From the NCBI RefSeq assembly GCF_000816845.1, contig NZ_CP006877.1, positions 439,501-503,500 of the forward strand: 64,000 bases of DNA, in the 5' to 3' direction. The position numbers and the translations under genes were made by a program. Positions 34,140-43,816 of this stretch are shown in pieces; positions within the stretch are counted from its first letter, which is position 1, and the number at the start of each line of letters is the position of its first letter. The notes below the pieces were generated by a model, which was not told the origin of the DNA, did not search any database, and saw nothing but the letters and a program-made list of their open reading frames with translations. This stretch comes from Rhizobium gallicum bv. gallicum R602sp (GTDB lineage: Bacteria > Pseudomonadota > Alphaproteobacteria > Rhizobiales > Rhizobiaceae).

Positions 34140-34762
34140 GCGTAACCATCGAGGAAATCGCCGGCGAGGTGGCCACCCGCGCCGGCGACACCAAGCGCTT
34201 CCTGATCGCCATCGCCGGTCCGCCCGGCGCCGGCAAGTCGACCATGGCCGATAATCTCGCCGATGCGCTGAGAGCGCGGGGAGAAACCGCGGAAGTGCTG
34301 CCGATGGACGGCTTTCACATGGACAACGCAGTTCTGAGCGAGCGCGGTTTACTCGCCCGCAAGGGCGTGCCGGAAAGCTTCGACGTTCGCGGTTTTCTGG
34401 ACATTATCCGCGCCGTGCGTCCAGCCGACCAGGAGGTGCTGATACCGGTCTTCGACCGGTTGCGCGAGATCGCCATCGCATCTGCCCGCGTCGTCTCGCC
34501 AGAGCATCGCTTCATCATCGTCGAGGGCAATTACCTTCTGCTCAGCCAGGGCAAGTGGGCGCAGCTTGAGGGTATCTTCGACTACTCCATCATGCTTGCG
34601 CCGCCGATCGAGGTGCTGGAAGAGCGGCTATTAGCCCGTTGGCGCGGCTACGGGCTGACGGAAGAGCAGGCGAGTGCCAAGGTGTATGGCAATGACCTGC
34701 CGAATGGCAGGCTCATCCTGGAAAACCGCCGCCGCGCGGACGTGACGCTTGAGATCGCCTGA
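34136..34762 (+). CDS. frcK: P-loop kinase of the fructose locus
   Basis: 208 residues. Walker A GPPGAGKST (about 28-36), then LPMDGFHMDNAVL and VEGNYLLLSQGKWAQLEGIF, place it in the uridine/pantothenate-kinase-like P-loop family (YggC/FrcK). In Sinorhizobium frcK is the last gene of frcBCAK but is not the main fructokinase; the exact substrate is unsettled. The 4-bp overlap with frcA shows tight coupling to transport. A PfkB-type fructokinase lies separately at 40387. Confidence 0.85.
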   Translation: MSVTIEEIAGEVATRAGDTKRFLIAIAGPPGAGKSTMADNLADALRARGETAEVLPMDGFHMDNAVLSERGLLARKGVPESFDVRGFLDIIRAVRPADQEVLIPVFDRLREIAIASARVVSPEHRFIIVEGNYLLLSQGKWAQLEGIFDYSIMLAPPIEVLEERLLARWRGYGLTEEQASAKVYGNDLPNGRLILENRRRADVTLEIA

Positions 34763-34855
34763 CAATTGAAGCGGCAAAATGTTTGCCATGAGCCGTGCCG
34801 GGATGATAATGCGCGGGGCGGAACTTTGAAGGCCGCCCTGCCGGAGTTATAGCGC

Positions 34856-35899
34856 ATGCAGTCCATCACCATCCGCCGCCCTGACGACTGGCACTTGCAT
34901 CTGCGCGATGGCGCGATGCTTGTAGGTGTGATCGGCGATACCAGCCGCAACTTCGCCCGCGCCATCATCATGCCGAACCTCGTGCCGCCGGTCGTGACGA
35001 CGGCGGACGCGAAAGCCTATCGCGCGCGGATCATCGAGGCATTGCCGAGCGGCGATCGCTTCGAGCCGTTGATGACGCTCTACCTCACGGAGCATACGAG
35101 CGCCGACGATGTCGAGGAAGGCAAGAAAAGCGGCCTGATCACGGCGGTGAAACTTTATCCGGCGGGTGCGACCACCAATTCCCATAGCGGTGTGCGCGAC
35201 ATGGAAAAGGCCATGCCGGTGCTGGAGCGCATGGCGAAGATCGGTCTGCCGCTTTGCGTGCATGGTGAAGTCACGACACCTGAGGTCGATATCTTCGACC
35301 GTGAGGCGGTATTCATCGAAACGGTGCTCGATCCCCTGCGCGAGCGCCTGCCGGAGCTCAAAGTCACGATGGAGCACGTAACGACGGCAGACGGCATCGA
35401 CTACATCAAGTCGTCGAAAGCCAATCTCGCAGGCTCCATTACGACACACCACCTGATCATCAACCGCAATGCTATCCTGGTCGGCGGCGTCCGGCCGCAT
35501 TATTACTGCCTGCCGGTCGCCAAGCGCGAAACCCACCGCCTGGCGCTGCGTGTGGCCGCTGTGAGCGGCGACAAGCGCTTCTTCCTAGGCACTGATTCGG
35601 CACCGCATATCGATCCGCTGAAAGAGTGCGCCTGTGGCTGCGCTGGCATCTATTCCTCGATCAATACGATGAGTTGCCTTGCCCACGTCTTCGAGCAGGA
35701 GGGCGCGCTCGACAAGCTCGAAGCCTTCGTCTCTCTGAACGGTCCGGCCTGGTACGGCCTTTCGCCGAACGAAGAGCGCGTCACGCTGGTGAAGCGCGAC
35801 GTCCCCGTGTCATATCCGACGAAGATCGAAACCGGTGCCGGAACGGTGACGGTATTCGATCCCATGTTCCCGCTGCACTGGGACGTCGAACGCTCTTGA
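34856..35899 (+). CDS. pyrC: Dihydroorotase
   Basis: 347 residues, the class II (E. coli PyrC-like) length. It closes N-carbamoyl-L-aspartate to dihydroorotate in pyrimidine synthesis. The first zinc motif is [10 protein letters not shown] (His 13, His 15), the carbamylated Lys lies in [13 protein letters not shown], further zinc His are in MEHVTTADG and TTHHLII, and the catalytic Asp is in FLGTDSAPH. It stands alone here; pyrE is 3.7 kb downstream. Confidence 0.96.
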   Translation: MQSITIRRPDDWHLHLRDGAMLVGVIGDTSRNFARAIIMPNLVPPVVTTADAKAYRARIIEALPSGDRFEPLMTLYLTEHTSADDVEEGKKSGLITAVKLYPAGATTNSHSGVRDMEKAMPVLERMAKIGLPLCVHGEVTTPEVDIFDREAVFIETVLDPLRERLPELKVTMEHVTTADGIDYIKSSKANLAGSITTHHLIINRNAILVGGVRPHYYCLPVAKRETHRLALRVAAVSGDKRFFLGTDSAPHIDPLKECACGCAGIYSSINTMSCLAHVFEQEGALDKLEAFVSLNGPAWYGLSPNEERVTLVKRDVPVSYPTKIETGAGTVTVFDPMFPLHWDVERS

Positions 35900-36075
35900 T
35901 CGGCCCATTCAATTTTGCCTTTGTGCCGGTGAGCGGTGTTCGCGCCTTCCAGGCGGAACTCGTCGACAACAATTATCGCTACATGAAGCCGGGCGTCCAA
36001 GAGGCGCCGTGGGGGCTCGAGATGCAGGCCGTCGACCCCTTCAACAGCCGCATCACCTTCTGCGAAAGATGCTGA
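35893..36075 (+). pseudogene. 3' remnant of a glyoxalase-superfamily gene fused against pyrC
   Basis: After the pyrC stop another frame encodes [38 protein letters not shown] and DPFNSRITFCE, ending at TGA 36075. This is the C-terminal half of a glyoxalase/bleomycin-resistance-type protein, with the final strand Glu ligand region. No start codon, ribosome site or N-terminal half is present, because the upstream sequence is the pyrC coding region. It looks like the scar of a deletion or recombination that brought pyrC against the gene's tail. Confidence 0.7.
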
Positions 36076-36111
36076 AAGGCGGGTGGGAGGATCAACGTCC
36101 TTTCGCTTCCA

Positions 36112-36600
36112 TCAAAGGATCATCAGGGCTCGGACGAAGGCAACTGCGGAAAGCAGGGACGCGATCGTGCGGACGTGATTCCACCAGGTCCAATCCTTCA
36201 CATAGGTATTCCAGACGCTGACGGCTTGCGCGCCATTACCGCTGACCTTTGCCAGCGCATCATTCATCGGCACGTTGAAGACGATAGTTGAGACAAAGGA
36301 TGCGACGACATAGAGCCCGGCACCAGCCAACATCCAAATGCCTGCGACTCCCCGCCAGTCAATGACGGCCAGGACGGCGATCAGGACGGACAGGATGGCG
36401 GTTGGAATGAAGACGAGCATGAACGGCGAGCGCACGATCGTGACGTTGATCGAATTCATCGCCGCGATGCCCTGCTCCGGCGGAATGCGGGAAAAGGCGG
36501 TCATGATGAAGGTCGAGAAGGCAAAGAAGATGCCGGCGACAAGGCCGCTGCCGATTGCGGCGGCGACGAGCGCGACGGTGAGAATTATTCCCATGTTCAT
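36112..36600 (-). CDS. DUF1772 (anthrone-oxygenase-like) membrane protein
   Basis: 162 residues with four hydrophobic helices: LTVALVAAAIGSGLVAGIFF, MLVFIPTAILSVLIAVLAVI, GIWMLAGAGLYVVASFVSTI and a C-terminal IASLLSAVAFVRAL. It keeps FSTFIMTAFSRIPPEQGIAA and NVPMNDALA, typical of DUF1772. The start overlaps the NmrA-like gene's stop by 4 bp. The function is unknown; co-occurrence with NmrA-like reductases and TetR regulators is common. Confidence 0.82.
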   Translation of the reverse strand: MNMGIILTVALVAAAIGSGLVAGIFFAFSTFIMTAFSRIPPEQGIAAMNSINVTIVRSPFMLVFIPTAILSVLIAVLAVIDWRGVAGIWMLAGAGLYVVASFVSTIVFNVPMNDALAKVSGNGAQAVSVWNTYVKDWTWWNHVRTIASLLSAVAFVRALMIL

Positions 36601-37421
36601 GTTCCCCAGATGCCGGTCTCCGCGGTTTCGCGGGCATATTGGCTGAAGTTTTTCGGCGGCCGCCCGAGGATTTCCGCAACACCGTTCATGACGCGCGAGT
36701 TGCGGCCGTCGAGAACCTTGCCGAAGAGCTCCTCAAGAAGATCGATCGTTTCTGTCGGCAGGTCGGCCGAAGAGAGTCCGCCCTTGAAGTCTTCCATGGA
36801 AACCTGGCGGTAGCGGATCGCCCGGCCGGTCGCCGTCGCGATCTCCGATACCGCATCCCGGAAGGTAAGCGCGCTTGGCCCGGTCAATTCGTAGATTTTG
36901 CCGAGGTGACGCTGATCGAGGAGCGCGGTAACGGCAGCATCGGCGATATCGTCGGCATCGGTGAAGGGCTCCTTGACCTCACCTGCGGGCAGGATGAGTT
37001 CTCCCGCGGCGATCGAACCCTTAAACGCGCCTTCGCTGAAGTTCTGGCAGAACCAGGATGCTCGCAGGATCGTGTAGCCGATGCCGGCGGCCTTGAGCAT
37101 CTCTTCGCTGCGCTCGGCACCGTCTTCACCGCGGCCGGAAAGCAGGACGATATGCCGCAAACCGCAATCGACGGCCGTCTTCGCTAAGGCGCCGATTGCA
37201 ACGGCCGCCCAGGCGACGGCGAGATCGGGCTGAAAGGTGACGTATGCGCTGGTTGCGCCCTCAAGTGCCGCGGGCCAGGTCGCTCTATTCTCCCAATCAA
37301 AGGGGCGTGTGCTGGAGCGCGAAGCGAAGCGCGACCTGATTCCGCGCTCTTTGAGCCGGGAAGCGACGCGCCCGCCTGTTTTTCCCGCGCCGCCGACGAG
37401 GATGATTTCGGAATTCTGCAT
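36597..37421 (-). CDS. NmrA-like NAD(P)-binding protein
   Basis: 274 residues. The N-terminal dinucleotide motif is LVGGAGKTGGRVASRLKERG (about 8-27), followed by VLLSGRGEDGAERSEEMLKA and TILRASWFCQNFSEGAFKGS, as in the atypical SDR/NmrA family. Such proteins sense or reduce with NAD(P)H, for example quinone or redox-sensing roles. It forms an operon with the DUF1772 gene and is divergent from a TetR gene, the likely regulator. Confidence 0.88.
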   Translation of the reverse strand: MQNSEIILVGGAGKTGGRVASRLKERGIRSRFASRSSTRPFDWENRATWPAALEGATSAYVTFQPDLAVAWAAVAIGALAKTAVDCGLRHIVLLSGRGEDGAERSEEMLKAAGIGYTILRASWFCQNFSEGAFKGSIAAGELILPAGEVKEPFTDADDIADAAVTALLDQRHLGKIYELTGPSALTFRDAVSEIATATGRAIRYRQVSMEDFKGGLSSADLPTETIDLLEELFGKVLDGRNSRVMNGVAEILGRPPKNFSQYARETAETGIWGT

Positions 37422-37452
37422 TTAACTGCTCCTCCCACAAAACAAGAGAAAA

Positions 37453-37488
37453 TCTCTTATTTGCATAATGAGATAAACTCTCTTATTT
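37453..37488. promoter_or_regulatory. Repeated operator elements between NmrA-like gene and TetR
   Basis: The 10-mer TCTCTTATTT occurs twice in direct orientation (37453-37462 and 37479-37488). The segment ATCTCTTAT...ATAATGAGAT between them forms an imperfect inverted repeat. Position in the divergent promoter region suits TetR binding. Confidence 0.5.
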
Positions 37489-37517
37489 TGTCCGTCAATA
37501 GAAAAATGGAGGGCCGA

Positions 37518-38183
37518 ATGGCGGAATGGACCGTGGTCAGGCGTAAAAGAGAATTGCAATCGGCCGGTCAACCTCGACGCATCCCGCGCCAGCAGAGGGG
37601 TCGGGAACGCTTCGAGAAGATCTTGTCAGTGGCAGTGGAACTGATCGAAAAAAACGGCAGCGACGCCCTGAGGATGAGCGAAATCGTTGAAAAGGCCGAG
37701 CTTTCCTTCGGCGCTCTCTACCAGTATTTCCCCGACAAGAGCTCCATCATCCGGACGCTTGCCGAACGCTTCAACGAGCAGGGCAGGCACTGCGTAGAGG
37801 AAGAGCTGGCCAAGGTGACGAGCACCGAAACGCTGCAGCAGGCGCTCTGCAACATCGTCGATCAGTATTGCGATTTCTTCCGCAGAGAACCGGTCATGCG
37901 CGACATCTGGCATGCGACCCAGGCCGACAAGCTGCTGCAGCAGGTCGATGCCGAGGATATGGAATTCCACTCGAAAAGACTGTTCGAGGTCTTGGAAAAA
38001 CTGTGGCCGGAGCGCGAAAAAGGCCAATTGCTGGCGATTGCGCGGCTGACGATGCATTTGCTTGCAGCAGCCGTGCGCTATTCGATCTCGCTCAGCGAAC
38101 AGGAGGGGCGGACTGCGATCGCGCTCTACAAGAGAATGCTGCCGGTCGATATCGGCCGGCTTCTCGACAACCCGCCGTGTTAG
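37518..38183 (+). CDS. TetR/AcrR family regulator
   Basis: 221 residues from the ATG at 37518, placed by GGAGGG six bases upstream; in-frame ATGs at 37461 and 37506 are less likely. The HTH is FEKILSVAVELIEKNGSDAL, RMSEIVEKAELSFGALYQYF and PDKSSIIRTLAERF. The C-terminal domain is of the TetR type often seen beside membrane proteins. It is divergent from the NmrA/DUF1772 pair and overlaps the convergent DUF4010 gene by 4 bp. Confidence 0.88.
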   Translation: MAEWTVVRRKRELQSAGQPRRIPRQQRGRERFEKILSVAVELIEKNGSDALRMSEIVEKAELSFGALYQYFPDKSSIIRTLAERFNEQGRHCVEEELAKVTSTETLQQALCNIVDQYCDFFRREPVMRDIWHATQADKLLQQVDAEDMEFHSKRLFEVLEKLWPEREKGQLLAIARLTMHLLAAAVRYSISLSEQEGRTAIALYKRMLPVDIGRLLDNPPC

Positions 38184-39451
38184 TGAGGCATGAAGCTGCG
38201 GAGCATGAAATAGGCGATGCCTCCCATGGCAACCGCGACTGCCGACGCCAAACCCAAGGCGACACCATACTCCCGCGTACCGGCGGTGAAGGCCAGCACC
38301 GCCTTTGTCATGACATTGACGGCGACCGCGATCAGGATGACGTCGGCGGCGGTTTTGACATTGATCGCCGTGCCCATAAGGCGCGCCGTCGAAAGTGTGA
38401 TGGCGTCCACATCGACCAGCCCGGAGATCGCGGCCACGGCGTAAAGCGCCGACGCGCCGATATAGTCGATTGCCATCTTCGATATCAGGCTGATCAACCC
38501 AAGCAGCGCGGCGAAAGAGAAGACCATGCGAAGTTCGAACGGGTTCTTCAGCTCAATTTCCGGCACCTCTCTCGCGGAGCCGGAACGCCAGACCCAGAAG
38601 AAGCCGGCAATCAGAAAGCCGATGATCGCCGGGATCAGGCCGGCTGCAAGCGGAGCAAGCAAGTCGAATGACAAGGCGCTGCCGATGACAAGAACACGGG
38701 CAAAGGACAAGGCGCCGGCAACAGCCGCTCCGGCCGCCAGATGTGTCGAACCCTGAGGCGCCTGCTTGGAGTAACGGGCGAACGAGAGCGTCAGCGCAGT
38801 GGAGGAAACCAATCCCCCGGCTGCACCTGCAAGCAGAATGCCCCGATTCGTGCCCGTCAGCTTGATGGCGAGATAGCCGGCAAAGGAAAGTGCTGCGATG
38901 GTAATTGTCAGCACCCAAAGGGAGAAAGGGTTGAGCGCGCCCCAAGGGTCGAGTGGCCTGTCGGGAAGCAACGGAAGAGCAACCACGGTCATGGCAAGCA
39001 GCACCAGCGCAGAGCGAAGTTCCGGCCAGGTCATACCTCTCAGAAAGCCATGCAGGCTGTGGCGCGCCGCAAGAATTATGGTCATCACGACGCCGCTTGC
39101 AGCCGCAGTCACGATGTCACCGACAGCGGCGAGAACGCCAAGCCCGAAAACCGCAAGCGCAGCCACGACCGAGGTGATGCTGTAGTCTTCGTCTTCCTGG
39201 GTCTCCAGCCAATTCCCGGCAACATAGACGAGGCCAAGCAGTGCCGCGATCGTGGCCGGCAGGAAGGGGCCGATCAGCGAATGCAGCGTCCCGGCTATTC
39301 CGCCGAGAAAACCAGTGAGGGCGAATGTGCGGATACCTGCTGTCCTGCCGCCCGCCCGGACGTCGCGCTCCTGCCAGCCCCGCTCGACGCCGACAAGCAG
39401 GCCAATCGCAAGCGCCACACCGAGACGCTGAAAGATTTCGATATGTTCCAT
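38180..39451 (-). CDS. MgtC/SapB-DUF4010 family membrane protein
   Basis: 423 residues with about 12 hydrophobic spans. The N-terminal third ([38 protein letters not shown]) is MgtC/SapB-like with the conserved ER...R pattern. The rest ([49 protein letters not shown]) is DUF4010. MgtC relatives are tied to Mg2+ stress and membrane potential, but the transport role of this two-part family is unknown. It is a single-gene unit. Confidence 0.85.
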   Translation of the reverse strand: MEHIEIFQRLGVALAIGLLVGVERGWQERDVRAGGRTAGIRTFALTGFLGGIAGTLHSLIGPFLPATIAALLGLVYVAGNWLETQEDEDYSITSVVAALAVFGLGVLAAVGDIVTAAASGVVMTIILAARHSLHGFLRGMTWPELRSALVLLAMTVVALPLLPDRPLDPWGALNPFSLWVLTITIAALSFAGYLAIKLTGTNRGILLAGAAGGLVSSTALTLSFARYSKQAPQGSTHLAAGAAVAGALSFARVLVIGSALSFDLLAPLAAGLIPAIIGFLIAGFFWVWRSGSAREVPEIELKNPFELRMVFSFAALLGLISLISKMAIDYIGASALYAVAAISGLVDVDAITLSTARLMGTAINVKTAADVILIAVAVNVMTKAVLAFTAGTREYGVALGLASAVAVAMGGIAYFMLRSFMPH

Positions 39452-39605
39452 GATCTTACGATATTCCTGTCATGCCCTTGCACAATCAGAAATGTTTGAA
39501 AGAGTTGACGCATTCGTTGCTATTCTTGATGCCGGACCCTCGCAGTTCTGGAATCTTTTCGCGCTTGCTGCTATTGCCGCATGGATTTATGCGAAGGAGA
39601 GAGCG

Positions 39606-40295
39606 ATGATCCACACGACATTTCCCGACCGCGCCATCATGGCCGAACTGGTGGCGAAGATGCTCTGGGAGATCAGGGCGGTCCATTTCAACGCCGCCCA
39701 GCCCTACAAGCTCTCCTCCGGCATGGCGAGTCCGGTCTATATCGATTGCCGCAAGCTGCTCTCGTTCCCGCGAATCCGTTCCACGGTGATGGATTTCGCC
39801 GCAGGCGTCGTCCTTCGTGACGCCGGTTTCGAGCAGTTCGATTGCATTGCCGGCGGCGAGACGGCGGGGATTCCCTTCGCCGCGTTGCTTGCCGATCGTC
39901 TCGGCCTGCCGATGATCTATGTGCGCAAACAGCCGAAGGGCCATGGCCGCAATGCGCAGATCGAGGGCAATATGCCGGAAGGTTCGCGCGTCCTTGTCAT
40001 CGAAGATCTGACGACGGCCGGCGGCAGCATGTTCAAGTTCATCGATGCCATCCGCGCGGCTGGCGGCATTGTTGATCACGGCATTGCACTCTTCTACTAC
40101 GGTATCTTTGACGAAGGCGCGCTGCGCTTTGCTGATGGGAAGGTGAAGCTGCATTACATCGCTACCTGGCGTGACGTTCTGGCTGTTGCGAAAGCGCAGG
40201 AGCTTTTCGACGAGAAGACGCTCAGCGAAGTGGAAGCCTTCCTCGACGCGCCGCTCGCCTGGTCGGGCCGCAACGGCGGCGTTTCGTCGCTTTAA
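39606..40295 (+). CDS. pyrE: Orotate phosphoribosyltransferase
   Basis: 229 residues from the ATG at 39606 after AAGGAGAG; an open frame upstream from 39450 is not family-like. It adds ribose-5-phosphate from PRPP to orotate. Visible are [20 protein letters not shown], the flexible-loop [16 protein letters not shown], and the PRPP motif [20 protein letters not shown]. The length and the C-terminal extension are those of rhizobial PyrE. Confidence 0.95.
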   Translation: MIHTTFPDRAIMAELVAKMLWEIRAVHFNAAQPYKLSSGMASPVYIDCRKLLSFPRIRSTVMDFAAGVVLRDAGFEQFDCIAGGETAGIPFAALLADRLGLPMIYVRKQPKGHGRNAQIEGNMPEGSRVLVIEDLTTAGGSMFKFIDAIRAAGGIVDHGIALFYYGIFDEGALRFADGKVKLHYIATWRDVLAVAKAQELFDEKTLSEVEAFLDAPLAWSGRNGGVSSL

Positions 40296-40386
40296 GGCCA
40301 GATAGGCAAAGTGCGGCTTTGCTTTTGCCACGAAATTATCTAATCGATTTGAAGACCGAAATTCACCGATACGTTGGGAGGCCGGA

Positions 40387-41313
40387 ATGATTTTGTGCTG
40401 TGGCGAAGCGTTGATCGACATGCTGCCGCGGGAGACGACTCTCGGCGAGAAGAGCTTCGCGCCCTATGCCGGCGGAGCGATCTTCAACACGGCGATTGCG
40501 CTCGGCAGGCTCGGCGTTCCGACGTCCTTCTTTACCGGCATCGCCGATGACATGATGGGCGATATCCTGCGCGAGACGCTGGTCGCCAGCAATGTCGATT
40601 TCAGCCTTTGCGCCATATCGCCCCGCCCGTCGACGCTCGCATTCGTTAAACTGGTGAAAGGTCAGGCGACTTATGCCTTCTACGATGAAGGCACGGCCGG
40701 CCGCATGATCACCACAGACGACCTTCCGGTCCTCGCAGACGATTGTGAGGCGCTACATTTCGGCGCCATCAGCCTGATCCCCAGTCCCTGCGGCGAGACG
40801 TACGAGACGCTACTCGATCGAGAAGCCGGAAAGCGCGTCATCTCGCTCGATCCGAACATCCGCCCCGGCTTCATCAAGAACAAGGAAGCCCACATGGCGC
40901 GCATCAAGCGCATGGTGGCGAAATCCGATATCGTCAAGTTTTCCGACGAGGATCTCGAATGGTTTGGCCTTGAAGGCAGCCATGACGATCTGGCGGCCCA
41001 CTGGCTGAAGCATGGCGCCAAGCTCGTCGTCATCACCAAGGGCGCGGAAGGCGCGTCGGGCTACACCAAGGATCGCAAGGTCGTTGTGCCGAGCCAGCGC
41101 GTCACCGTGGTCGACACGGTTGGTGCGGGCGATACATTCGATGCGGGCATCCTCGCTTCGCTGAAGATGGACAATCTGCTGACCAAGGCGCAGGTTGCCT
41201 CCCTCAACGAAAAGGCGCTGCACAACGCTCTGTCGCTTGGAGCAAAGGCCGCGGCCGTCACCGTTTCGCGCGCCGGCGCCAATCCGCCCTGGGCGCACGA
41301 AATCGGCCTTTGA
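40387..41313 (+). CDS. PfkB-family fructokinase
   Basis: 308 residues. The N-terminal signature is GGAIFNTAIALGRLGVPTSF (about 28-47), and the second signature DTVGAGDTFDAGILASLK near 240 contains the catalytic Asp in GAGDTF. The sequence pattern (CCGEALIDMLPRE) matches bacterial fructokinases, giving fructose-6-phosphate. It is not in the frc operon, but the import system 6 kb away and pgi at 43.8 kb make a coherent route. GGGAGG precedes the ATG. Confidence 0.88.
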   Translation: MILCCGEALIDMLPRETTLGEKSFAPYAGGAIFNTAIALGRLGVPTSFFTGIADDMMGDILRETLVASNVDFSLCAISPRPSTLAFVKLVKGQATYAFYDEGTAGRMITTDDLPVLADDCEALHFGAISLIPSPCGETYETLLDREAGKRVISLDPNIRPGFIKNKEAHMARIKRMVAKSDIVKFSDEDLEWFGLEGSHDDLAAHWLKHGAKLVVITKGAEGASGYTKDRKVVVPSQRVTVVDTVGAGDTFDAGILASLKMDNLLTKAQVASLNEKALHNALSLGAKAAAVTVSRAGANPPWAHEIGL

Positions 41314-41314
41314 G

Positions 41315-42118
41315 CTACGCAAGCCGATCAAGAAAGCCGAGTACCTCGCGATTGAAGTGCTCGGGCCGCTGCAATGGCGCGAAGTGGCTGACCTCGGGCA
41401 GCAGGATGAGCTCCGCATCTGGGATGTTGCGCGCGAGATAGTCGGCATGCTCGGGTTTGATGAATTCGTCGCGCTCACCCAGCACGACCGCGACTGGCAC
41501 CTTGATCCGCGCGAGATCGCTCGCTGTGTAGTTGGGCTCGGTCGCCATCATCCTGCTGACGTCCTGAACAAAGGCATCGAACTGATCGGGTGTTGCCGAT
41601 AGTGCCTGATAGTCCTTCCGGTGTCGGCTGAAGCAGCGATCGATGACGGGTGTCGCGACAAACTCTTTCGTGCCGCTCGGATCCATATTGCACGCGAAGA
41701 AGAAGACACCACAGACGCGGTCCGGATGCTGATCGGCAAGGATGAGTGCCGTGCAGGCGCCATCACTCCAGCCGACGAGCGCTGCTTTGGCGAGCTCTAA
41801 ATGATCCATGATTGCCAGAACGTCCGTCGCCATCAACTCGTACTCATATGGCTGGCTATAGCGCGTGCTGCGGCCATGCCCACGGCTGTCGATGACCACA
41901 ACCTTCCGGCCGGACTCGATCAATGCCGGCACTTGGTAGCCCCAATTGCCGCTGTTACCAAGCCCGCCATGCAGCAGGATCACCGCAGGGCCGTTCCCGT
42001 AAGTCGCGTAAAAGATTTTGGCACCGTCATGCTCGATGAAACCTGCGGCTGCCGCCGTCGGCAGCGGTGGCGCGCCTTCTGCCTCAAAAATCTTGAGCTC
42101 GTCATCCGTCACATTCAT
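41315..42118 (-). CDS. Alpha/beta hydrolase
   Basis: 267 residues. Oxyanion strand VILLHGGLGNSGNW (about 45-58), nucleophile elbow GWSDGA (Ser about 118), catalytic Asp in LGERDEFIKP and His near EVSHFAPLQRPEHF. No signal peptide, so it is cytoplasmic. The sequence is closest in pattern to non-haem haloperoxidase/esterase-like hydrolases; the substrate is not predictable. A good GGAAGGGAG site precedes the ATG. It converges with the fructokinase gene (1 bp between ends). Confidence 0.87.
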   Translation of the reverse strand: MNVTDDELKIFEAEGAPPLPTAAAAGFIEHDGAKIFYATYGNGPAVILLHGGLGNSGNWGYQVPALIESGRKVVVIDSRGHGRSTRYSQPYEYELMATDVLAIMDHLELAKAALVGWSDGACTALILADQHPDRVCGVFFFACNMDPSGTKEFVATPVIDRCFSRHRKDYQALSATPDQFDAFVQDVSRMMATEPNYTASDLARIKVPVAVVLGERDEFIKPEHADYLARNIPDAELILLPEVSHFAPLQRPEHFNREVLGFLDRLA

Positions 42119-42493
42119 CCGGCTCTCCCTTCCTGGTACAGACGATCAGATGTGGCGCGTTTCGACAGCTTCAAATGAAAATCACAGATCCCACCCGATA
42201 TCTTGAGGCACGATCCGAGAGCGTCGGGATCGTCGAACGTCAGACGATGTGTCAAAGGGAGAATTAGGCGGTAAGATAAGACAAGCAATCTAAAGGGCAA
42301 ACTTCCTTTCCAAGCTGGCCCCTGACGTTCTCGTCGGCGCAACAGGCAGCTCTAGAGCGCTTCGCCACGCCCGCGGCCGAGCCGCCCATCAACCCAGTAG
42401 ATCACTTCGCCGTGAGGCCTGGACTCCGTCTTGAAACGAAATTAAGCCGCTCCAATTCCTTCCGGCAATTCAGCTTGTATTCGGAGGGCGCCG
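42119..42493. other. Divergent intergenic region, hydrolase / sugar dehydrogenase
   Basis: About 375 bp holding the promoters of two divergent genes. Short open frames exist but none has a ribosome site or familiar content. No clear hairpin or operator stood out; GGAGG at 42485-42489 is the ribosome site of the dehydrogenase gene. Confidence 0.4.
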
Positions 42494-43507
42494 ATGAACG
42501 TCTTTTCCCCTAAAGCCGGATTTCTCTCTGCTAGAATTGGATTTCTCGCGCTCGCCTCCGTCGCGACTGTCGCCTCCGGCGTGGCCTTTGGCCCGGCGCG
42601 GGCCGAGCTGCTCGCACGTGTTCCGGCGGCGCGCGAAATGGCGGTTTGCGGCGACATATTGTTCGTTGGAACCAAAGGTTCCTCGGTCTATGCCGTGCCA
42701 TTGTCCGGCGGTCGCGCCCGGCCGGTCGCTTCGGGATTCTCCGCTCCCAACGGGGTCGCATGTTCCCGTGGTCGTTTGTTCGTTGCTTCGAGGAACAGCG
42801 TAACCGCGTTCAACATCGGGCGTGGGGGCGCTCTGAGCGGTAGGCGTGATATTCGTCGAGACTTGCCGAATTCGGGAGCTCACAGTTTTCGCTATATCGC
42901 CGTCGGTCCCGATTCCCGGCTCTATGTCTCGTTGGGATCGCCCTGCAACATTTGCTTGCCGCGCGGGCTGCAAGGCACGATCGTCAGCATGGACCAGGAC
43001 GGGTCAGACCTTCGACGAGTGGCCTGGGGTGTGCGCAATTCGGTCGGCTTCGACTGGCGAGGCGGCACGATGTTCTTTACCGACAACGGCGCCGACCGCA
43101 TGGGCGACGATATCCCACCAGACGAGCTGAACGCGCTGCGGCCCGGCGGCTTTTACGGCTTTCCCTTTTTCGGAGGCCAGGTTCGGCTCAAAGGGTTCGA
43201 GGACGCGCCGCCGCCCGCGCGGCAGATTTCGCCCGTCTTCAACTTTCAGGCGCATGTCGCAACCTTGGGAATCCATTTCTTCCGCAGCCTCGGCGGCGAC
43301 GCCCTGGTTGCCGAGCACGGCAGTTGGGACAGGTCTGTTCCGGTCGGCCGTCAGGTAGTGCGGGTGCGCTTCCAAGGGGCGCGCCCCGTCTCGGCGACGA
43401 CTTTCGCCAGAGGCGTCGGACGGCCCGTGGACGTCAAGGAAGCGCCGGACGGTTCCGTCCTAATATCCGACGACGCCGGAGGCGCGATTTACGTCCTCCG
43501 GCGGTGA
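42494..43507 (+). CDS. PQQ-dependent sugar (sorbosone-type) dehydrogenase-like protein, exported
   Basis: 337 residues. A signal peptide (GFLALASVATVASGVAFGPA) is followed by a beta-propeller. Family marks are YIAVGPDSRLYVSLGSPCNI, GVRNSVGFDWRGG, FFTDNGADRMGDDIPPDELN, GFYGFPFFGG and FVAEHGSWDRS (as VAEHGSWDRS). Periplasmic members oxidise aldoses with PQQ bound in the propeller. It lacks a cytochrome c domain, and no pqq genes are in the window. Whether it is active depends on PQQ being made elsewhere or taken up. Confidence 0.82.
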   Translation: MNVFSPKAGFLSARIGFLALASVATVASGVAFGPARAELLARVPAAREMAVCGDILFVGTKGSSVYAVPLSGGRARPVASGFSAPNGVACSRGRLFVASRNSVTAFNIGRGGALSGRRDIRRDLPNSGAHSFRYIAVGPDSRLYVSLGSPCNICLPRGLQGTIVSMDQDGSDLRRVAWGVRNSVGFDWRGGTMFFTDNGADRMGDDIPPDELNALRPGGFYGFPFFGGQVRLKGFEDAPPPARQISPVFNFQAHVATLGIHFFRSLGGDALVAEHGSWDRSVPVGRQVVRVRFQGARPVSATTFARGVGRPVDVKEAPDGSVLISDDAGGAIYVLRR

Positions 43508-43816
43508 CGTCCGAGGGTTCTTCGAGGAACTCGCTTCAGGTTAACGGCATGGTTGGTCGGATGAGCGTTTCGAGGTAGGTAGTCGGATTCAGGATTGGCG
43601 AGCTTGCCGCGAACTGCGAGACGCTGCGAGAGCCTACCGACACCGGTTGCGCATTGCGCCTTATGCGACGCTGAACGATGGTCCGTTCGGTGAACATGTT
43701 CTCTTTCCGTGTTTCGAATAACGCCGGGCCTGCTATCGAGATACCTCCCCACATCCGCTGGGACGAGGATCCGACAGCCATTGTTAAGGGGCGTAACCCG
43801 AAGGATCCGAGGGATC
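43508..43816. other. Intergenic region between sugar dehydrogenase and pgi (convergent ends)
   Basis: About 309 bp. A plus-strand frame from 43678 (MVRSVNMFSFRVSNNAGPAI) runs on into antisense of pgi and has no family resemblance, so I do not call it. A weak hairpin around GGATCC...GGATCT at 43803-43818 is adjacent to the pgi stop. Otherwise nothing is supported. Confidence 0.35.

Noticed and set aside
34847..35536. 229-codon minus-strand frame opposite pyrC
   Set aside because: Antisense shadow of dihydroorotase.
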